DNA of 64,000 nucleotides from Monosporascus cannonballus (lineage: Eukaryota; Ascomycota; Sordariomycetes; Xylariales), in NCBI GenBank assembly GCA_004154925.1, contig QJNS01000205.1, positions 62,001-126,000 on the forward strand. The letters are read 5' to 3'. Positions 1-12,369 of this stretch are shown here, one piece after another (the stretch's first letter is position 1; every line of letters starts with the position of its first letter). Made by a program: the position numbers and the translations under genes. A model generated the notes under the pieces. That model did not search any database. It was not told the origin of the DNA and saw only the letters and a program-made list of their open reading frames with translations.

Positions 1-2269
1 ACATAATTATTAAACAGCAAAAGGATATTTAAATATGAATTAAAATATATTACTAAAAAGCTGTTACAAATTTTGATGGTTAACTGGTATATAGTATGAA
101 CCCAGAAAAGATTAGTTGTTGAGAAAACTTAAATTACTGACTTGAACATTTGAAAAAACGATAAATTGCGACATTTTTAACAATATATAATGTATTATAT
201 ACAAACATCGTTTATTTAATAAGACGGAAAATTATACATTAGTTTAAACAATCTCATATAAATTAAGAATAATCGTGTCGATAAAAAGAATAAATTTATT
301 AATTTACTATATTATACGAAAAAATAAAGATAAAATGGGATAAATTTATCAAAAATTAAAACAAACAAATTATTTACCAAAAAACACCAAGAAAGCCAAA
401 TTTAAAGGCAATAAAAGGTTTTTTTAAAAACGGCTTTTTATATAATGATAGAGATGGTTCATAGTTTCATTATTTTAACAATACAAATTAAAACATATTA
501 ATATATTATACTAATAAGTTCTATAAAGTTACGTAGAACTTGTATTATATTAAAAACTATTAATAAATTTAAAATATTATGAAGATATAAGATAAACATT
601 ACATAATTAAAAATATCGGAAGTTAAAATCTCGCTTAACATAACGGAAGGGATTAACGAAAAATTAATTATTTTCAATTTTTTAAAAAATCATATTAAGC
701 CCTCTATTTCTATATATTTTAATTTATAAAATACGATATACTTTTTCAGCACTATAAATATATTAGTACGAAATACTAATTAATGGAAGAGCCTACCAAG
801 TAATATTTATTTTATATTTGGTGAATAAATTTATTGTACATTTGATGAATTTAATATAAAAGAAATCATAAAATATTATAAATAAAGGAAACGTTTAAAG
901 AAATTCAATATATAATTATTAACAAAATAATATTAAACATTCACGACTTAATACATTTCATGAAATTAACAACTTATATTTCGAATTTTATATCAAGTAC
1001 AGTAATTAAATAACAAAGTATTAAGAAAAATTATATTTTATTTCTCCTTTTTCGCATAAATTAAAAATAGTCAAATTTAATTACGGTATTTCCTATTAGC
1101 CGTTCATAAGTATTATTATAGTTTTCCGAACAGGTAAGTATTTTTTAAAAGTAATTCGTATAAAGCTAAAATTTATCCGAATTATTAAGATTTTATCAGT
1201 CTTATTACAACCAGATAATATACCAAGTAATAATTTTAATACGTAAGAAAATACCTAATTTCTAGTTCATTGTTTCTTATAAGATAAATTTTAAAAATAA
1301 TAAAGTAAATATTTTAAATGAGCGAATAAGTTTCGAAAACAACAAATTAATGTGAATTATATAACATTCGATATTATTTTTAAAGTATATTTACTTTTAC
1401 ATTGAATTGTAATATTATAGGCTACATTATATAATATACATCATAATATATGAAACCATAACGATAACTTATTAAAGAATAAAGTCATTAATCAAGGATA
1501 AATAGTTATAAATATAAAATAATGTTAATATATAATACAAATTAATATTAGTTATGGAAATACTTCCGGATTTATAAATTCTAAAAATAGTTTTAACGTC
1601 TTTATCGTTTTCTCAACAGAAAAATAAAAATTTAAAAAACAGAATTATAATATAACACCTATAATAAAACTAAAAAGTAACCATACAATCCTTGTAAAAA
1701 ATATTATTATTATTATTTTTAAAACAATTATAGGAGTTTATAACGATAATATGTATTATTAAACTTCCAGCATTAAGCCAGTGATAATAAAAATATACTA
1801 TGATAATATTTCCGCTTTTATTAGCAAATTTACGAAATGTTGTTTTCTATTTATTTAGAAGTCTTCATATTAAGCAAATGATATATATTTTTAATGAGAT
1901 ATTTTTAATATATATACATTATTATATAACGTTATATCCGACAGAAATATTACGCTTATCTTGAAATTTTTATAAAAGATAACAATATACACTAATTTAA
2001 ATTAAACATTATGTAGTGCATTAAAACGTAAAAATATAAATGTTTCCTTAAGTATTAAAAACATATTAAGAATAATATATTAATTATATACACTATATTT
2101 CAATTCAAAAGTTAGTTATCATTTGAATAACATCAAATAATAATCATTATAAATATATATTAAAAGAATTGTAATAAATATAAATTTTAATCTTCTATCA
2201 AATCAGGAAAAAGAATACGTATAATAAATATATTAAGGCTAAAATAATATTTACGTTAAAGTAACTTAA

Positions 2270-2770
2270 ATAATTATATTAGAAAATAAGCCGAAAGAGA
2301 AGTTTTATAGGTAATTAAATAGCTCAATATTTTATTTAAATAATTTAGGAAATTAAGTACGTAAAATAAAAAAATAATACATTTAGTTACAAAAAATATT
2401 TAACCGAAAACAAACTAAGAAAACATTTAATTGCAAATATATTGCTAAATATAAAATTATTAAACAAAATGTAATAAATATTTAGGAAATAAAATCATTG
2501 CCGAATATTAAAGTTTATTTAACTCTTTATATCTTTTTATTTCAATTAATAATAGATATTATAAAAATTTAAATAAAACGAAACGATACAAAAGCAAAAA
2601 ACGAAACTATGTGCGAAATGAAAAAGATTTTCAATATAAGAAAAAAACTGATTTACTTAGTATTTAATCAAATACGGAAATGTTATCTAGATTCCGAGAA
2701 TATTTAGGAATTTGCAAAAAAATGTTAGGAATACCTAGCGCCTATTAAGAAACTTTTAGCAATAGTGCCA
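2270..2770 (+). pseudogene. Gypsy pol C-terminus with chromodomain remnant (element G)
   Basis: In the frame covering 2,622-2,728 the conceptual product keeps 'KIFNIRKK', then 'YLDSENI' followed by a stop and 'EFAK'. This matches chromodomain remnants in the other elements here (for example 'SEKTWEPAKN' in A at 18,660-18,700), with Trp changed to a stop. Chromodomains at the integrase C-terminus define chromoviral Ty3/Gypsy elements and are thought to direct integration to heterochromatin. The upstream 2,270-2,620 part aligns with the same region of A but is full of stops. It is non-functional. Confidence 0.7.
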
Positions 2771-3387
2771 AATTCGCCGATAATGCCCTCTTAGTCGAAA
2801 ACATCAGGAATACACCAGTAAAAAAGGTTTGCAGTTAATACGGTTATAGTGGCCTCGGTTGTTCCGCATTTTTGTTTTTTTAGTTTATTTATTAATTAAA
2901 ATCGGTAATTAATAATTTTAAGGTTTTTTTGGCCGAGGAGTTCTTCTTGGGAACGTAAACAAAAAGACAAGGGATTGTTTCGTTCATATGGCGTTATTTA
3001 CGCGTTAAGTTCTTTTTTATTTCCTGTTAAACATGTAAAAAAAGCTTGTCGGTAATATTATTTTTCTAGTTTAATCTTTGTGTTTTTCTTAATATAAAGT
3101 AAAACGTTAATTGAAATACCGAAAATATAGTAACGGTATTAACTTTTAATATATTCGATATAACAACGAATTTCTTGGTTTAACATTTAATAATATTTTC
3201 AAAATATGACATATACGGTAGTATGTTAAAACCGAATATAATAATATAAATCAATAATGATTTTAAATTCTTTTTAATTAAAACAATGCCGAAATTTTGG
3301 ATTAACGATAGAACTTCTTATAATAAGATAACAGTTATTAGAAATAAATTTTTAGGGGCAATGATTTTTTTTTTAAAAAAAACATCA

Positions 3388-3711
3388 TATTATAACCTAA
3401 GTCAAAGCCAGTCGTAAAGGCGATGAACCTATATCAAAAGATTACTTAATTTGAACGTTTCCCAATATTAAAATCTAAGAAAATCTATTTAACTAAATCG
3501 CATTTAATAAAATTAGATTTGTAATAACTTTAAGATATAATAAACACTTAATTAATTTATATAAGATCTATACGTTCGATATTTTCATAGTTTAGATAGT
3601 ACTAATTTATAAGAATAATTCGTTAATTAAACGCTTTTGGTATTACGAAAGGTAATAAACCATTATATTTATTATTTAGATTTCTTTAACATTTCTATTA
3701 ATATAAATCCG
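3388..3711 (+). repeat. LTR of element G (A/E/F/H family), truncated
   Basis: It begins with a TATTATAACC form of the family start TGTTACAACC and runs in the same order as the A LTR (13,014-13,396), ending in the conserved block with ATATAAATCCGT. It stops about 50 bp short of a full LTR, at the inverted junction near 3,709-3,716. An A-rich, polypurine-tract-like run precedes it, so this is the 3' LTR of the plus-strand element. Confidence 0.75.
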
Positions 3712-4044
3712 TACGGCTTAGATTTATGTTAACAGGAATACCATAAAAATCTAAGCAACAAGATAATCATAATTCCGTTTAATAATACCAAATCTATTTT
3801 AGTTAAAAAAATTATATTATAAATTCAAATTTTATACATCATGCCTTTAATAATATTATTTACTCTATATAAATTATGTAAATCTTTGGTAAATTTTAAA
3901 ATCATTTAAAGTTTCCTTTTATCAAATATAAATATTGTTATATAAATTCACTTAAATCTTGAGGTCAAAAATTATCTAAACTACGTAATCCAGTTATTGC
4001 AATGCGATCGTTCCTTATAACTAGTTTTAGCTTAAATTGTAATA
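3712..4044 (-). repeat. 3' LTR of element F (truncated at inverted junction)
   Basis: Read on the plus strand it follows the element E LTR (34,331-34,653) base for base with transitions. It ends TTGTAATA followed by CGATTT, matching the E sequence TTGTAACA-CGATTT. About 38-50 bp of its outer end are missing, replaced by the opposite-strand LTR of element G. Confidence 0.7.
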
Positions 4045-4717
4045 CGATTTCGCTTTTTTTACAATCTTTATCTGCGAAAATTTATTTTCCAAAAGCTTTA
4101 TTTTGCTACAGTAGATTATACTACTAATCGTGAACTTCGTAATCGTCTTAATTAAAAAAAAACTTGAGGTTTTTAACTATTGATATCATTAAGTTGAATC
4201 TTTTTAAAAAGATACTATATATGTCGTATTTTGTAAATAATATCAAATATTAAATAATTAAACAAATCAATTATTATAACGAATAAATCAAAGACCATTA
4301 CCGTTATCATAGTGCTGGCGTTCCGATTCATTCTTTACGTCGTATAAAAAATTCGTTTAAATTTAAGAAAGTTATTATCGAAATCTCTTTTTACAGCTTT
4401 AGCAAAAAGTAAAAAACTTAAATTGTAAATAATGTGACGTTAATAAGATTATTAATAGTTTCCTTTATTCAAGGCGTTAAAAACCCTTTTTTATAAAACA
4501 AAATTAAAATTATTAATCACAAATTTCATTTAATAGATAAATTAAAAGAATAATTAAAACGCTAAAAGGCAAAATTATTATAACCGTATTATTTTTTAAC
4601 TTTCTTAATTAACTCATTTTTAAAATCCTTAATAAAGAAACAATTATCAGCAATCTCTATATTAAAAACAAAATATTTTATAATACACATTTGATATTTT
4701 TAAAATTTTTCGCATTC

Positions 4718-5865
4718 TTTTAGGTATTTTCAAAACGAGGATTCTTTTTTTCTTTAATAAATATTAGATAAATCCGCTTTTTTTCTCGAATATCTAAGAT
4801 TTTTTCTATTTCGGATTTATTCTTGTTTTATTTCTATGTCATTGTATTTGGTGTAAACTTTAATAATATTCGTTATGAACTTAAAGAAATATAGAAATTA
4901 AAATTGAACATAAATTTTAACGACGGCTTTAACTGGCAAATATTTTCTAAATATTTCCTTACTAATTTTACAGAATTCATACACTTAAAATCGAATATTT
5001 TCCTATATATTTGGTTATAAAACTCTTTCCTAACGAACTAAATTATTTACCTTTTTTCGTCAGTTAATTGATTTAGTCCTTTTTAGTTAAAATATTTATT
5101 TATTTAATTGCCGGCAAATTTCAATTTTGTTTTCATTTCTTTAGCATAATTACTAGAGTTATTCTGATATACATATTATTACAACATCCATAGAGCCGTT
5201 ATACTCAGTTTTTAAGAACATTAAATATACAACCAAAATTTGTCTTTTCTGAAATTATTCTAATATCCTTATATTATGTAATTTTAACCTTAGTTTGTAG
5301 GCTTCCAAATAATGTACTATCATATATACGTTTTTGAAGTTTAATTTAATTATTTTATAGGTTTATCTGTTTCAAATTTGAATATGTTAAATATTTTATA
5401 GTTGAAATCGATTTATATTATAAAGTTCCCCAAAAAGCTCAAAATATACCTAATTTCTTCATCGACAATAGTTTTATATGATGATTAGTATATATTAACA
5501 ATATTTCTTAAAGGTTATTTTATTTATTCCATTTTTGAATTTTTGTCTTTATAATAAAAACCACTAAAACACTTGCTAGACATATTAATAGCTATAAATA
5601 TATTATGATAATATATTTGTATTGTTATATTTTCAGATAATCAAAATGTATTACAAAAATGTATTATAATTCAATTTTATATATCTTTTAAAACAGATGA
5701 TAATTATAGTTTTTCGTAAAACCTTTATAGTTATGTTTTGACCTCATTGAAGCAAGTTTATTATCGTTGTACTTTTTATATTACTCTTATTATTTAGAAA
5801 TCTGATATACGTTCAAACTCTTTTTAAGTACAATAAATTTCCAGATATTTATGTAACGTACTATA
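4718..5865 (-). pseudogene. Gypsy pol 3' part of element F (chromodomain and integrase)
   Basis: The minus-strand frame near 4,718-4,815 reads 'EIEKILDIREKK' and later 'ENT' plus a stop, the same chromodomain ending as E and A with Trp lost. Further upstream in the gene (5,040-5,865) the sequence tracks the integrase region of element E at 35,600-36,400, but the reading frame is broken throughout by RIP-type stops. The open part ends at the left terminus of the inserted pogo element, and the gene continues at 7,673. Confidence 0.65.
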
Positions 5866-7672
5866 CAAGCGGGCGATTTAAACAAATTCGCCACTCGCTA
5901 TTTGGTATGTTAGAATAAAAAATTCAAATTAATCGGATTCTTTATCACTAGTCGGCTTTATATCCTTTTTGTAAATACGCGTATTATGTCCCGGCTTGTC
6001 GTAAACGCCATACTTTCGTTTCTTCGTCTAAGCTCTTTTACGACGATTACCTTCAACCGCTATTAGCTGCGATTATTTATTATTACCTCTTTTCGTAGCC
6101 ATAAAAACTTATATTTTCTTTATAATAAGTATCTCTTTTAAAGCTTTTTATTTTTGGGTTTTCGGCGCTTATTAACTATATACTTCGTTTCGTCCAAATA
6201 ACCCCTTTTTCCTTCAAAAATAACTTTATATAAAAGTATTCCGTTATTATTTTATGAAAAAATAACTGATTTAATTATTTTTACTAACGAGGCACCCTGG
6301 TGATTTTTAATTTGTCTTTGCAAATAATGTCCCCGTCGAGTTGTTCTAATAATATTTTCAAGGAGTTTTATATTACGAAAATATCGGAATTAACAGAAGT
6401 AAACGGCAAAATGGTTAATACACATCTAACTGGAACCTTTAATTCGAAAAACGCGATAAAAACCAAATAAAACAAATGCCGTTTTTGCAAATCCGGATTT
6501 AATATTATTGGTCGTTACAACAGCTTTATATGCGTTGCAAAAACCGGCAATAAAATCTTTTTTTTGGCAATATAGATAACGTACTGCCGTATAAAACTTT
6601 TTATATAAAGTGAATACGCGCGTTTTATTATAGAAAAATAAAATACGTCGAAAAGTTAAACTCGAGAAGAAAAATAAACAGGTATACAAAATATAATAAT
6701 ATCGTTGATTTGGCAGTATTTTTCGAATTCAATCAAATAATAATTTTCGTAATCGTCGAAAACAAAAAAACGTTTCGAATTTTTGATGCGCATTTTAATA
6801 TATTTATCGAAATATTAAATGTATTTTAAATTCAGTTCATTTGTTATCCAGCTGTTTTCGCCTATAGTAAACCTTTAATCGGATGAAAGTAGGTTATCGG
6901 CGAACTAGCGAAAAATGTTTTTTTCCAATAAAAATGATAAATAGAGGTAAAGTCCAGTCTTAAGAATTAAGGGCTTATATTCGCGTAAACTATTTCCGAT
7001 TTCCTTATTAGGCCCATAAAGGTTTTTTAATTTTTTTAACTTTAATAATAACTATATTAACTATTATAAAAAACCTTCTTCCAAATCCCGTTTTATCGGA
7101 ATTATATATATCTTTTTTGTAATACCTTATTTTGCAAATATAATTCGGATAAATTTAAATTATTTCCGAAATCCTTCCTAATCTTTACATAAACTCGTTT
7201 AATAATTTATTTTTGATTTTAAATGCGTTTCGAATTTCTTTTAACGTTTAATAAAATTAAATCACTAATTAATCCCAATACATCTCGTAACGCGTTACGT
7301 AAATAACAAATTCGCTATACCTTTAACGTATTAACGCCGGACAGAGAACGTTCACGTATTTCAGTTAAGGATCCGTTCGACAATCCATTTCTTTTCGGTC
7401 AGTATCATTTGTCGCAAATTAGGAATAATATGGGCTCGGGCGTATTTATCGTAATATCGAGCTTTTAAAAATCGCTTTAAAGATATCGTATATTGTATTA
7501 AGCTTTTTATAACTAAGTTTCGGAATACCTTTTTTCGCCTAACCAGCTAAATTTATTTTTATTTCTGTGGTAAAATGTTTTATGTTATTAATATTAAATA
7601 ATATATATTTAAAGTGTGTAATTGGAATATGAACAAAAAAGATCGCCAACTTATTTGAATCGCCAGCTTATG
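5866..7672 (-). mobile_element. pogo/Fot-type DNA transposon inserted in element F
   Basis: A 1,807-bp element is bounded by imperfect terminal inverted repeats. The left end starts CAAGCGGGCGATTTAAAC. The complement of the right end starts CATAAGCTGGCGATTCAA. Both are flanked by TA (5,864-5,865 and 7,673-7,674), the target site used by Tc1/mariner and pogo transposons. The interior encodes a decayed transposase on the minus strand. The surrounding Gypsy sequence resumes directly on the other side, which confirms a later insertion. Size and structure fit fungal Fot/pogo elements. Confidence 0.8.
5950..7540 (-). pseudogene. pogo-family DDE transposase (RIP-degraded)
   Basis: The minus-strand product matches the order of fungal pogo/Fot transposases. 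At about 7,480-7,290 there is a region resembling the CENP-B-type helix-turn-helix ('ARYYDKYARAH', 'KKWIVERILN', 'GIANLLFT'). At 6,440-6,600 an open stretch matches the end of the DDE_1 domain ('DFIAGFCNAYKAVVTTNNIK', then 'SGF'). At 5,971-6,012 a C-terminal zinc knuckle C-x2-C-x4-H-x4-C appears as Y-G-V-Y-D-K-P-G-H-N-T-R-I-Y, with all three Cys changed to Tyr and His kept. I could not place the catalytic Asp residues with confidence. Stops and frame breaks make it a dead gene. In life it would cut and paste the element using its TIRs. Confidence 0.75.
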
Positions 7673-10600
7673 TAATACGTTAATTAATATTTTATATACG
7701 ATGTATTAGATCCATAGAATATGTTTTTTACAATCTGTAATTTATTCTATCTTTAACTTTCTGGTAAATTGTCTTTATATATTTTAGGACTTTTAATATA
7801 TATCATATAGCAATTGTTATACTGTCATATATTGGCATATATATATATATATGTACATTTTAAATATGGTCAAAAATAAGGTAGTTGATTTTTTTTATAA
7901 TTATTTTTCCAAATTTGGCGGTTTATGTACAATGTTTATTTTGTTACTTTTAAGTCCTTTTTATAAATAATAACGAAGTGGGAATTTGCTATTGTTTTCA
8001 TGTATTATAATTATCGTTTCGTGAGTTTTTTAGTTATAATAAAAGGTAAAATATTTTAATAATCGGGATAAATCTTAATTTAATAGAGAATTTCTGTAAG
8101 AAAATATTTAAATTGCTAAAAACTTATAATAATAACCAAAAGTCTTTTACTAAAGTATCCTTATTAAATTTGGCTTTTTTAACTTATATTAAAGAAATGT
8201 AATAAAGTATAATTTGTTCTAATTATTTTATCATTTAATAATTACGCTGAATATAGAATTCTAAATATCGGTTTTTAATTTAAAGAAGTATATTAAATTA
8301 TATATCAATAATGTGAATTCGTTAATAATTGTATTTTTATACTTTATTAACACTTTTGTTATTTATAGTATTTATTTAAATATTTTCCTGTTTAACAATA
8401 TTAAGTAGAAGTATAATAGTGTGATTCAGATTTCGCATAGGTTTCCTGTAATAATTAGCAAAGTCGAAAAATAATTATTCTTTTTTTACATATAATTGGC
8501 GTTTATTCTTTTATAGTTATAAAAAATGTTTGCAAATTATTTTAATACTTATTAAAATATTATATTATTTTAAATATGTAATGGTCTATATATGGAATTA
8601 ATATTGTTACGTAAATTAATAATTTAGCAAGTTCTACATCTTAAAAGTCTTCATTAGCCTATTATATATATATTCTGTTCGTCTTCGAAAAAATAGGAAT
8701 ATCCTTGAAATAATCCCTAATAAAAAAGTTATAATACATTTGTAATATATAATTTATTATTTGTTTAAAAGTCAATAATCTGTTGGTGAATTTTATTAGT
8801 GTAACTAAATATTCACATAATTTATATATTATTTTAATAGCTATCTTTATTCGGATTTCTTTTTATTTTAGAAAAATTATATTTAGTCTTGAAGTAACCG
8901 TTATAAAATATTAATTTTTAAGATATTGCTTTTTTATTTTAATAGTTAAGGATAATATTACTTGATTTTTAACAATATTACCCTTTAATGATTAATAATC
9001 GATTAAATGTCGTAATCTTTTATGTTTTAAAACCGAAAAATATAACGTACTTTGTTAATAATTTGAATAATTAAATCTATTCTTCTTCGACCCAACTTTT
9101 TAAAATATCTTTGAATGTACATAATTGATTTTCATTAAAGTTATTTTATAATTTTATTTCTTATATTACAATAATATAGAATTCCATTCTGTTGGTAAAA
9201 AGTAGTTATATTTATAATTTTATCAATACATATTAATTATCTTTTGTTCAGTTGTTTATATTTTTTCTAAAATATTTTTTAAGCATATAAACCCTGTTAA
9301 TATGAATAGTATTACGTTATATTTTTAACATATATTTTCTTTTTCATATATTACTTCTATAGATAATAAAGGATTTATCATATTGTCATCTTTTTATTTG
9401 TTATTATATATAATCACACTTAAAAATTATGTTTTTTTAAATTGGTAGTTGCCATTAAAATATAATATTTGTTTTATCAAATCAACAATTTATTAATTAA
9501 GATTGTATTTTAATCTATTCTCAATTAGTTTAAAACTTTGTCGGAACTTGTAAATAAAACAGTATCGAAATATATGATGTGATATTATTTTTAATCACAA
9601 ATTTGAAAATTATTCATTGTGCGTTCCAAGGTTTTTTTATCCTAAGTGAAACTTTAGTTTTTATTTGTTTTAATAATTTAAACTTATTAATAATGTTGAA
9701 TATGATATAATTTATAGCTAAACTTTTACAATTCACTATTACGGTATATTAATGTATCATAACATGTATATGTTGAACAAAAATACTTTTAATAAAATAT
9801 CTATCGAGATTAAAATCCTTTTTGGAAAACTCAATCATTTCGCGATTTTGCGATTTTTAATGCATAATGAAATTTTAAATTTGTTTGCGAATTTGGTAAC
9901 TTATATTTTTATATCCGTTTATAAGGTATTAAATTATTGCCTTCATTGTTTTTAGCAGCGCGTTTAATATTTTAGTTATAACAATTATCTTTAATTCTCT
10001 TATAATTCCTCTTATTAAATGAATTATTTATTTATTAATTATTTTTGATTTTAATAAAAACATTCATTTTGATGTTTATAAAATACATTAGTAAATATAT
10101 TTCTTTTATGTCTTACATCTTAAACCTTATCGTTATTTTTAATAGACGTTATATATTTTATTATATCTCTTCCGCATTTAACATATATAATGCATATTTA
10201 TTTTTAGGTTTTTTTAATTATTTATATTAAGCGGTTTTTCTTTGTTTTTAAATACGTTTTAGTTTAATTTCTTAGTTTTTTTATTTTGTATAGAACTTTC
10301 TATTGTACTGGCCTTTTTTAATGATATGTTCGAATTATTTTAATATTTTGCTGATTCTTAGCGACTAATTTCTCTTTATACCAACTAAATACTTTTTTGT
10401 AATAAAAGTTCAATCACTAGGTCTTTTCGGGTTTTTATGGATATTTTCAAAATAATCACTTTTTCTAACACTATAAAATTTAATTTAATTTCCACGTTTA
10501 TATTAACCGCTTGTCAATATTATAAGTTTTCACGTTATATTATAGAAAATTAAAAGCATATTTCTTCCGTCTTCATTGAACTTAATATAATTTAATAGTA

Positions 10601-11310
10601 ATATATGTATCATTTATTTTTTTAAATTACCCATTACTAATCCTTATTATTGTAACGATATATTTATTTAACGTAATAAAGTGTTCGACCTTAATGATTT
10701 TAATTTTTATATTACCTTTTAATTTTTAATCTGATTCATAGATAAATATATTGACTTTGTTATTTTCCTATCCGATCTTAGTCTTAAAGGTTTTGAAAAT
10801 AATTATATATTTAAGAACCGAATTCTTATTATAAATTGAAAGTTTATTATATAGTAAATAAACCTTTATCAGGATTATTTTAATTATTACACATTGTGTT
10901 TTCGAAATTAATATTTAAAAAGATGTTTTGTTATTAAACTATTTTCCATTTAATTTCTTTTTCTAACTAATCCTTTTAACACAAGCAAATTAATGTATAA
11001 CGTTTTTTATGAAACAGGTTTTTATTATCAGAACTTCATTTGTTAATTTATTAAAAGAACAAAATCGAAAATAAATACCTACTTACATTAAGTACATTCG
11101 AAACATACAATTTTTATTTTACGTCGTAATTATTTTAAGTTTTAATGTAATAGCAGTGGTTTACGTAAATAATACCACCTTAAGTTAAGTACTAAATTAA
11201 TAAGTTTCTACTTTAAACCTTTGAATTCGGACTTAACTTTATTAAATATCGGTTTGTTAAGATTAAATGACATTTTTATAGCATTAAAGCTTTACTTAAC
11301 AGTTAATAGT
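7673..11310 (-). pseudogene. Gypsy gag-pol, 5' part of element F
   Basis: This is the continuation of the interrupted pol and the gag of element F, read leftward. The segment 8,090-8,260 aligns closely with 36,830-37,020 of element E (RNase H/RT region). The RT catalytic motif YLDD is present only as a YFKD-like remnant near 8,694-8,713. The far right part (11,219-11,260) matches the coiled gag N-terminus of E near 54,877. It is among the most strongly mutated copies here, with few open stretches longer than 50 codons. Two chance frames at 9,752-9,955 and 10,045-10,230 lie on the opposite strand and are not genes. Confidence 0.55.
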
Positions 11311-11329
11311 ATTATGAAATAATCACTTA

Positions 11330-11780
11330 TAATATATAATAATTAGAATAGAATTAATTATTGAATTTTAATGGAATAGATTTATATAAAATATACATAT
11401 TTTCTAAATTTCAGTAATAATATAAGTTAATTTTATATCCTAATATCAAATATTTTAAAAATAAAAATATTGTATAAATGTAGATGATTTATATTATAAA
11501 AAATATGTAAACGTGTTTATATATATAATTATTTTGATAATCGAACAACCTAAATTCAATGATTTATCAAATATAGCCGAACCGAGTATATTCAACAAGT
11601 CGTCAATTCTAGTCGACTCGACCGTAGTAGACTAACATATATGCCGTACTTTTTAGCGAAGGTCGAAAATAATTAATATTTTATCTCGATCGATGCTTTA
11701 CATCTTTGGCTATCAAACTATAACACTTTTTATTCGAGTCTAACCGTTTCTTAAAATCTGTTTCGGCTGGGTCGTAATAT
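11330..11780 (-). repeat. Probable 5' LTR of element F (edges uncertain)
   Basis: The start (TATAATATATAATAATTAG) resembles the mutated LTR start of E at 54,989. The alignment can be followed loosely, with a CTTTACATCTTTGGCT segment matching CTTTGTGATCTTGGCT of E. The end could be near 11,781 (GGGTCGTAATA resembles GGGTTGTAACA). That makes it longer than the 372-383 bp norm of the family, so an internal insertion or wrong edge is possible. Confidence 0.4.
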
Positions 11781-12029
11781 GTGCCGCAAGTTTTATTCGC
11801 AAGATAAAAACTATTAATTGGATTGAAAAATTTCTAAAATATATTTTGTAGTAAAGTAAAACAATATCGTAAATGTTAAAGATTTTCACAACGTTTTATC
11901 ATTATTTGGTAAGTATTAATTAAATCGGTTAAAATTTTTGTCCTGGATTTTCTGAAAAAACAAAGTTAGTTTTCCATTTTTTTAATGTTTATAACTCTTT
12001 TTTAAGTTATTTGTTAAAACCAATTCTTT

Positions 12030-12190
12030 TATTTTTGAATCGAATAGCTTAATCGTGTTATAGCTGCACTATATGATTATGCTATCAGAGAAAAAGAGCG
12101 GTGGAATGATCGCAATTGTAGCAATCATCTTGGTACTTATAACTGTATATTCGCTTGGAGATATTACAGTAAATACGGTCGTAATAGGTT
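12030..12190 (-). repeat. tRNA-like / SINE-like repeat, copy 1
   Basis: The first of two copies of a ~125-bp repeat (12,058-12,183 and 12,424-12,548) that align almost without gaps. On the minus strand it has a weak pol III A-box-like block (TAGCATAATCA, 12,074-12,084), then a B-box-like TATTCGATTCAA at 12,035-12,046. This is the spacing of an internal pol III promoter. The block is more RIP-mutated than copy 2. No tRNA cloverleaf could be folded by eye, so this is a tRNA-derived repeat or SINE rather than a tRNA gene. Confidence 0.45.
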
Positions 12191-12369
12191 GTTTTTTCTC
12201 TAATTAGCTGGCCCCCAGCCTACGCCAGCCAACTCAAAACACTCTCGTTCGACGATAAGGGAATAACCATACCTTATCGACGGGGTTTACTTGTAGCTGC
12301 CCAACCCTCAAGGCTTACTCCGAATTGCCTATATGCGTTTCGAGAAAAAAACTTTGTAAATAACGGTTA
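12191..12369. other. Spacer between the two tRNA-like repeats, unusually GC-rich
   Basis: This spacer is noticeably richer in G+C than its surroundings (for example GCTGGCCCCCAGCCTACGCC at 12,209-12,228, which contains the short palindrome TGGCCCCCAGCC) and shows little RIP. I recognise no gene in it. It may be the body of the SINE-like unit. Confidence 0.35.

Larger units (their letters stand above)
1..3711 (+). mobile_element. Gypsy element G, 3' part (RIP-degraded, left end outside window)
   Basis: This is the 3' portion of a plus-strand Ty3/Gypsy LTR retrotransposon. From about 2,270 rightward it can be followed against element A (18,290-18,700): the segment after the integrase core (around 2,380-2,470 here, 18,360-18,440 in A), then the chromodomain. 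An A/T-rich polypurine-like stretch leads into an LTR of the A/E/F/H family at 3,388. The distance from chromodomain to LTR (about 600 bp) matches A. Bases 1-2,270 should hold the rest of pol, but mutation is so heavy that I could not verify RNase H or integrase motifs. The element is cut at its right end at an inverted junction with element F. Confidence 0.7.
3712..11780 (-). mobile_element. Gypsy element F (minus strand, contains a pogo transposon)
   Basis: This is a RIP-degraded Ty3/Gypsy element of the A/E/H family on the minus strand. Its 3' LTR lies at 3,712-4,044, the chromodomain at about 4,718-4,815 and a mutated reverse-transcriptase core near 8,694-8,713. The gag-leader region at 11,219-11,260 aligns with element E near 54,877. 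Pol is split by a 1.8 kb pogo-type element at 5,866-7,672: sequence on both sides continues the alignment to E (36,395-36,440). The left LTR lacks its distal ~50 bp at the junction with G. The right LTR (from about 11,330) is so mutated that its outer edge, put near 11,780, is uncertain. Confidence 0.7.

Noticed and set aside
9752..10230. Two short plus-strand frames of 67 and 61 codons
   Set aside because: They are opposite to the degraded gag-pol of F, low-complexity, and have no counterpart in other copies.
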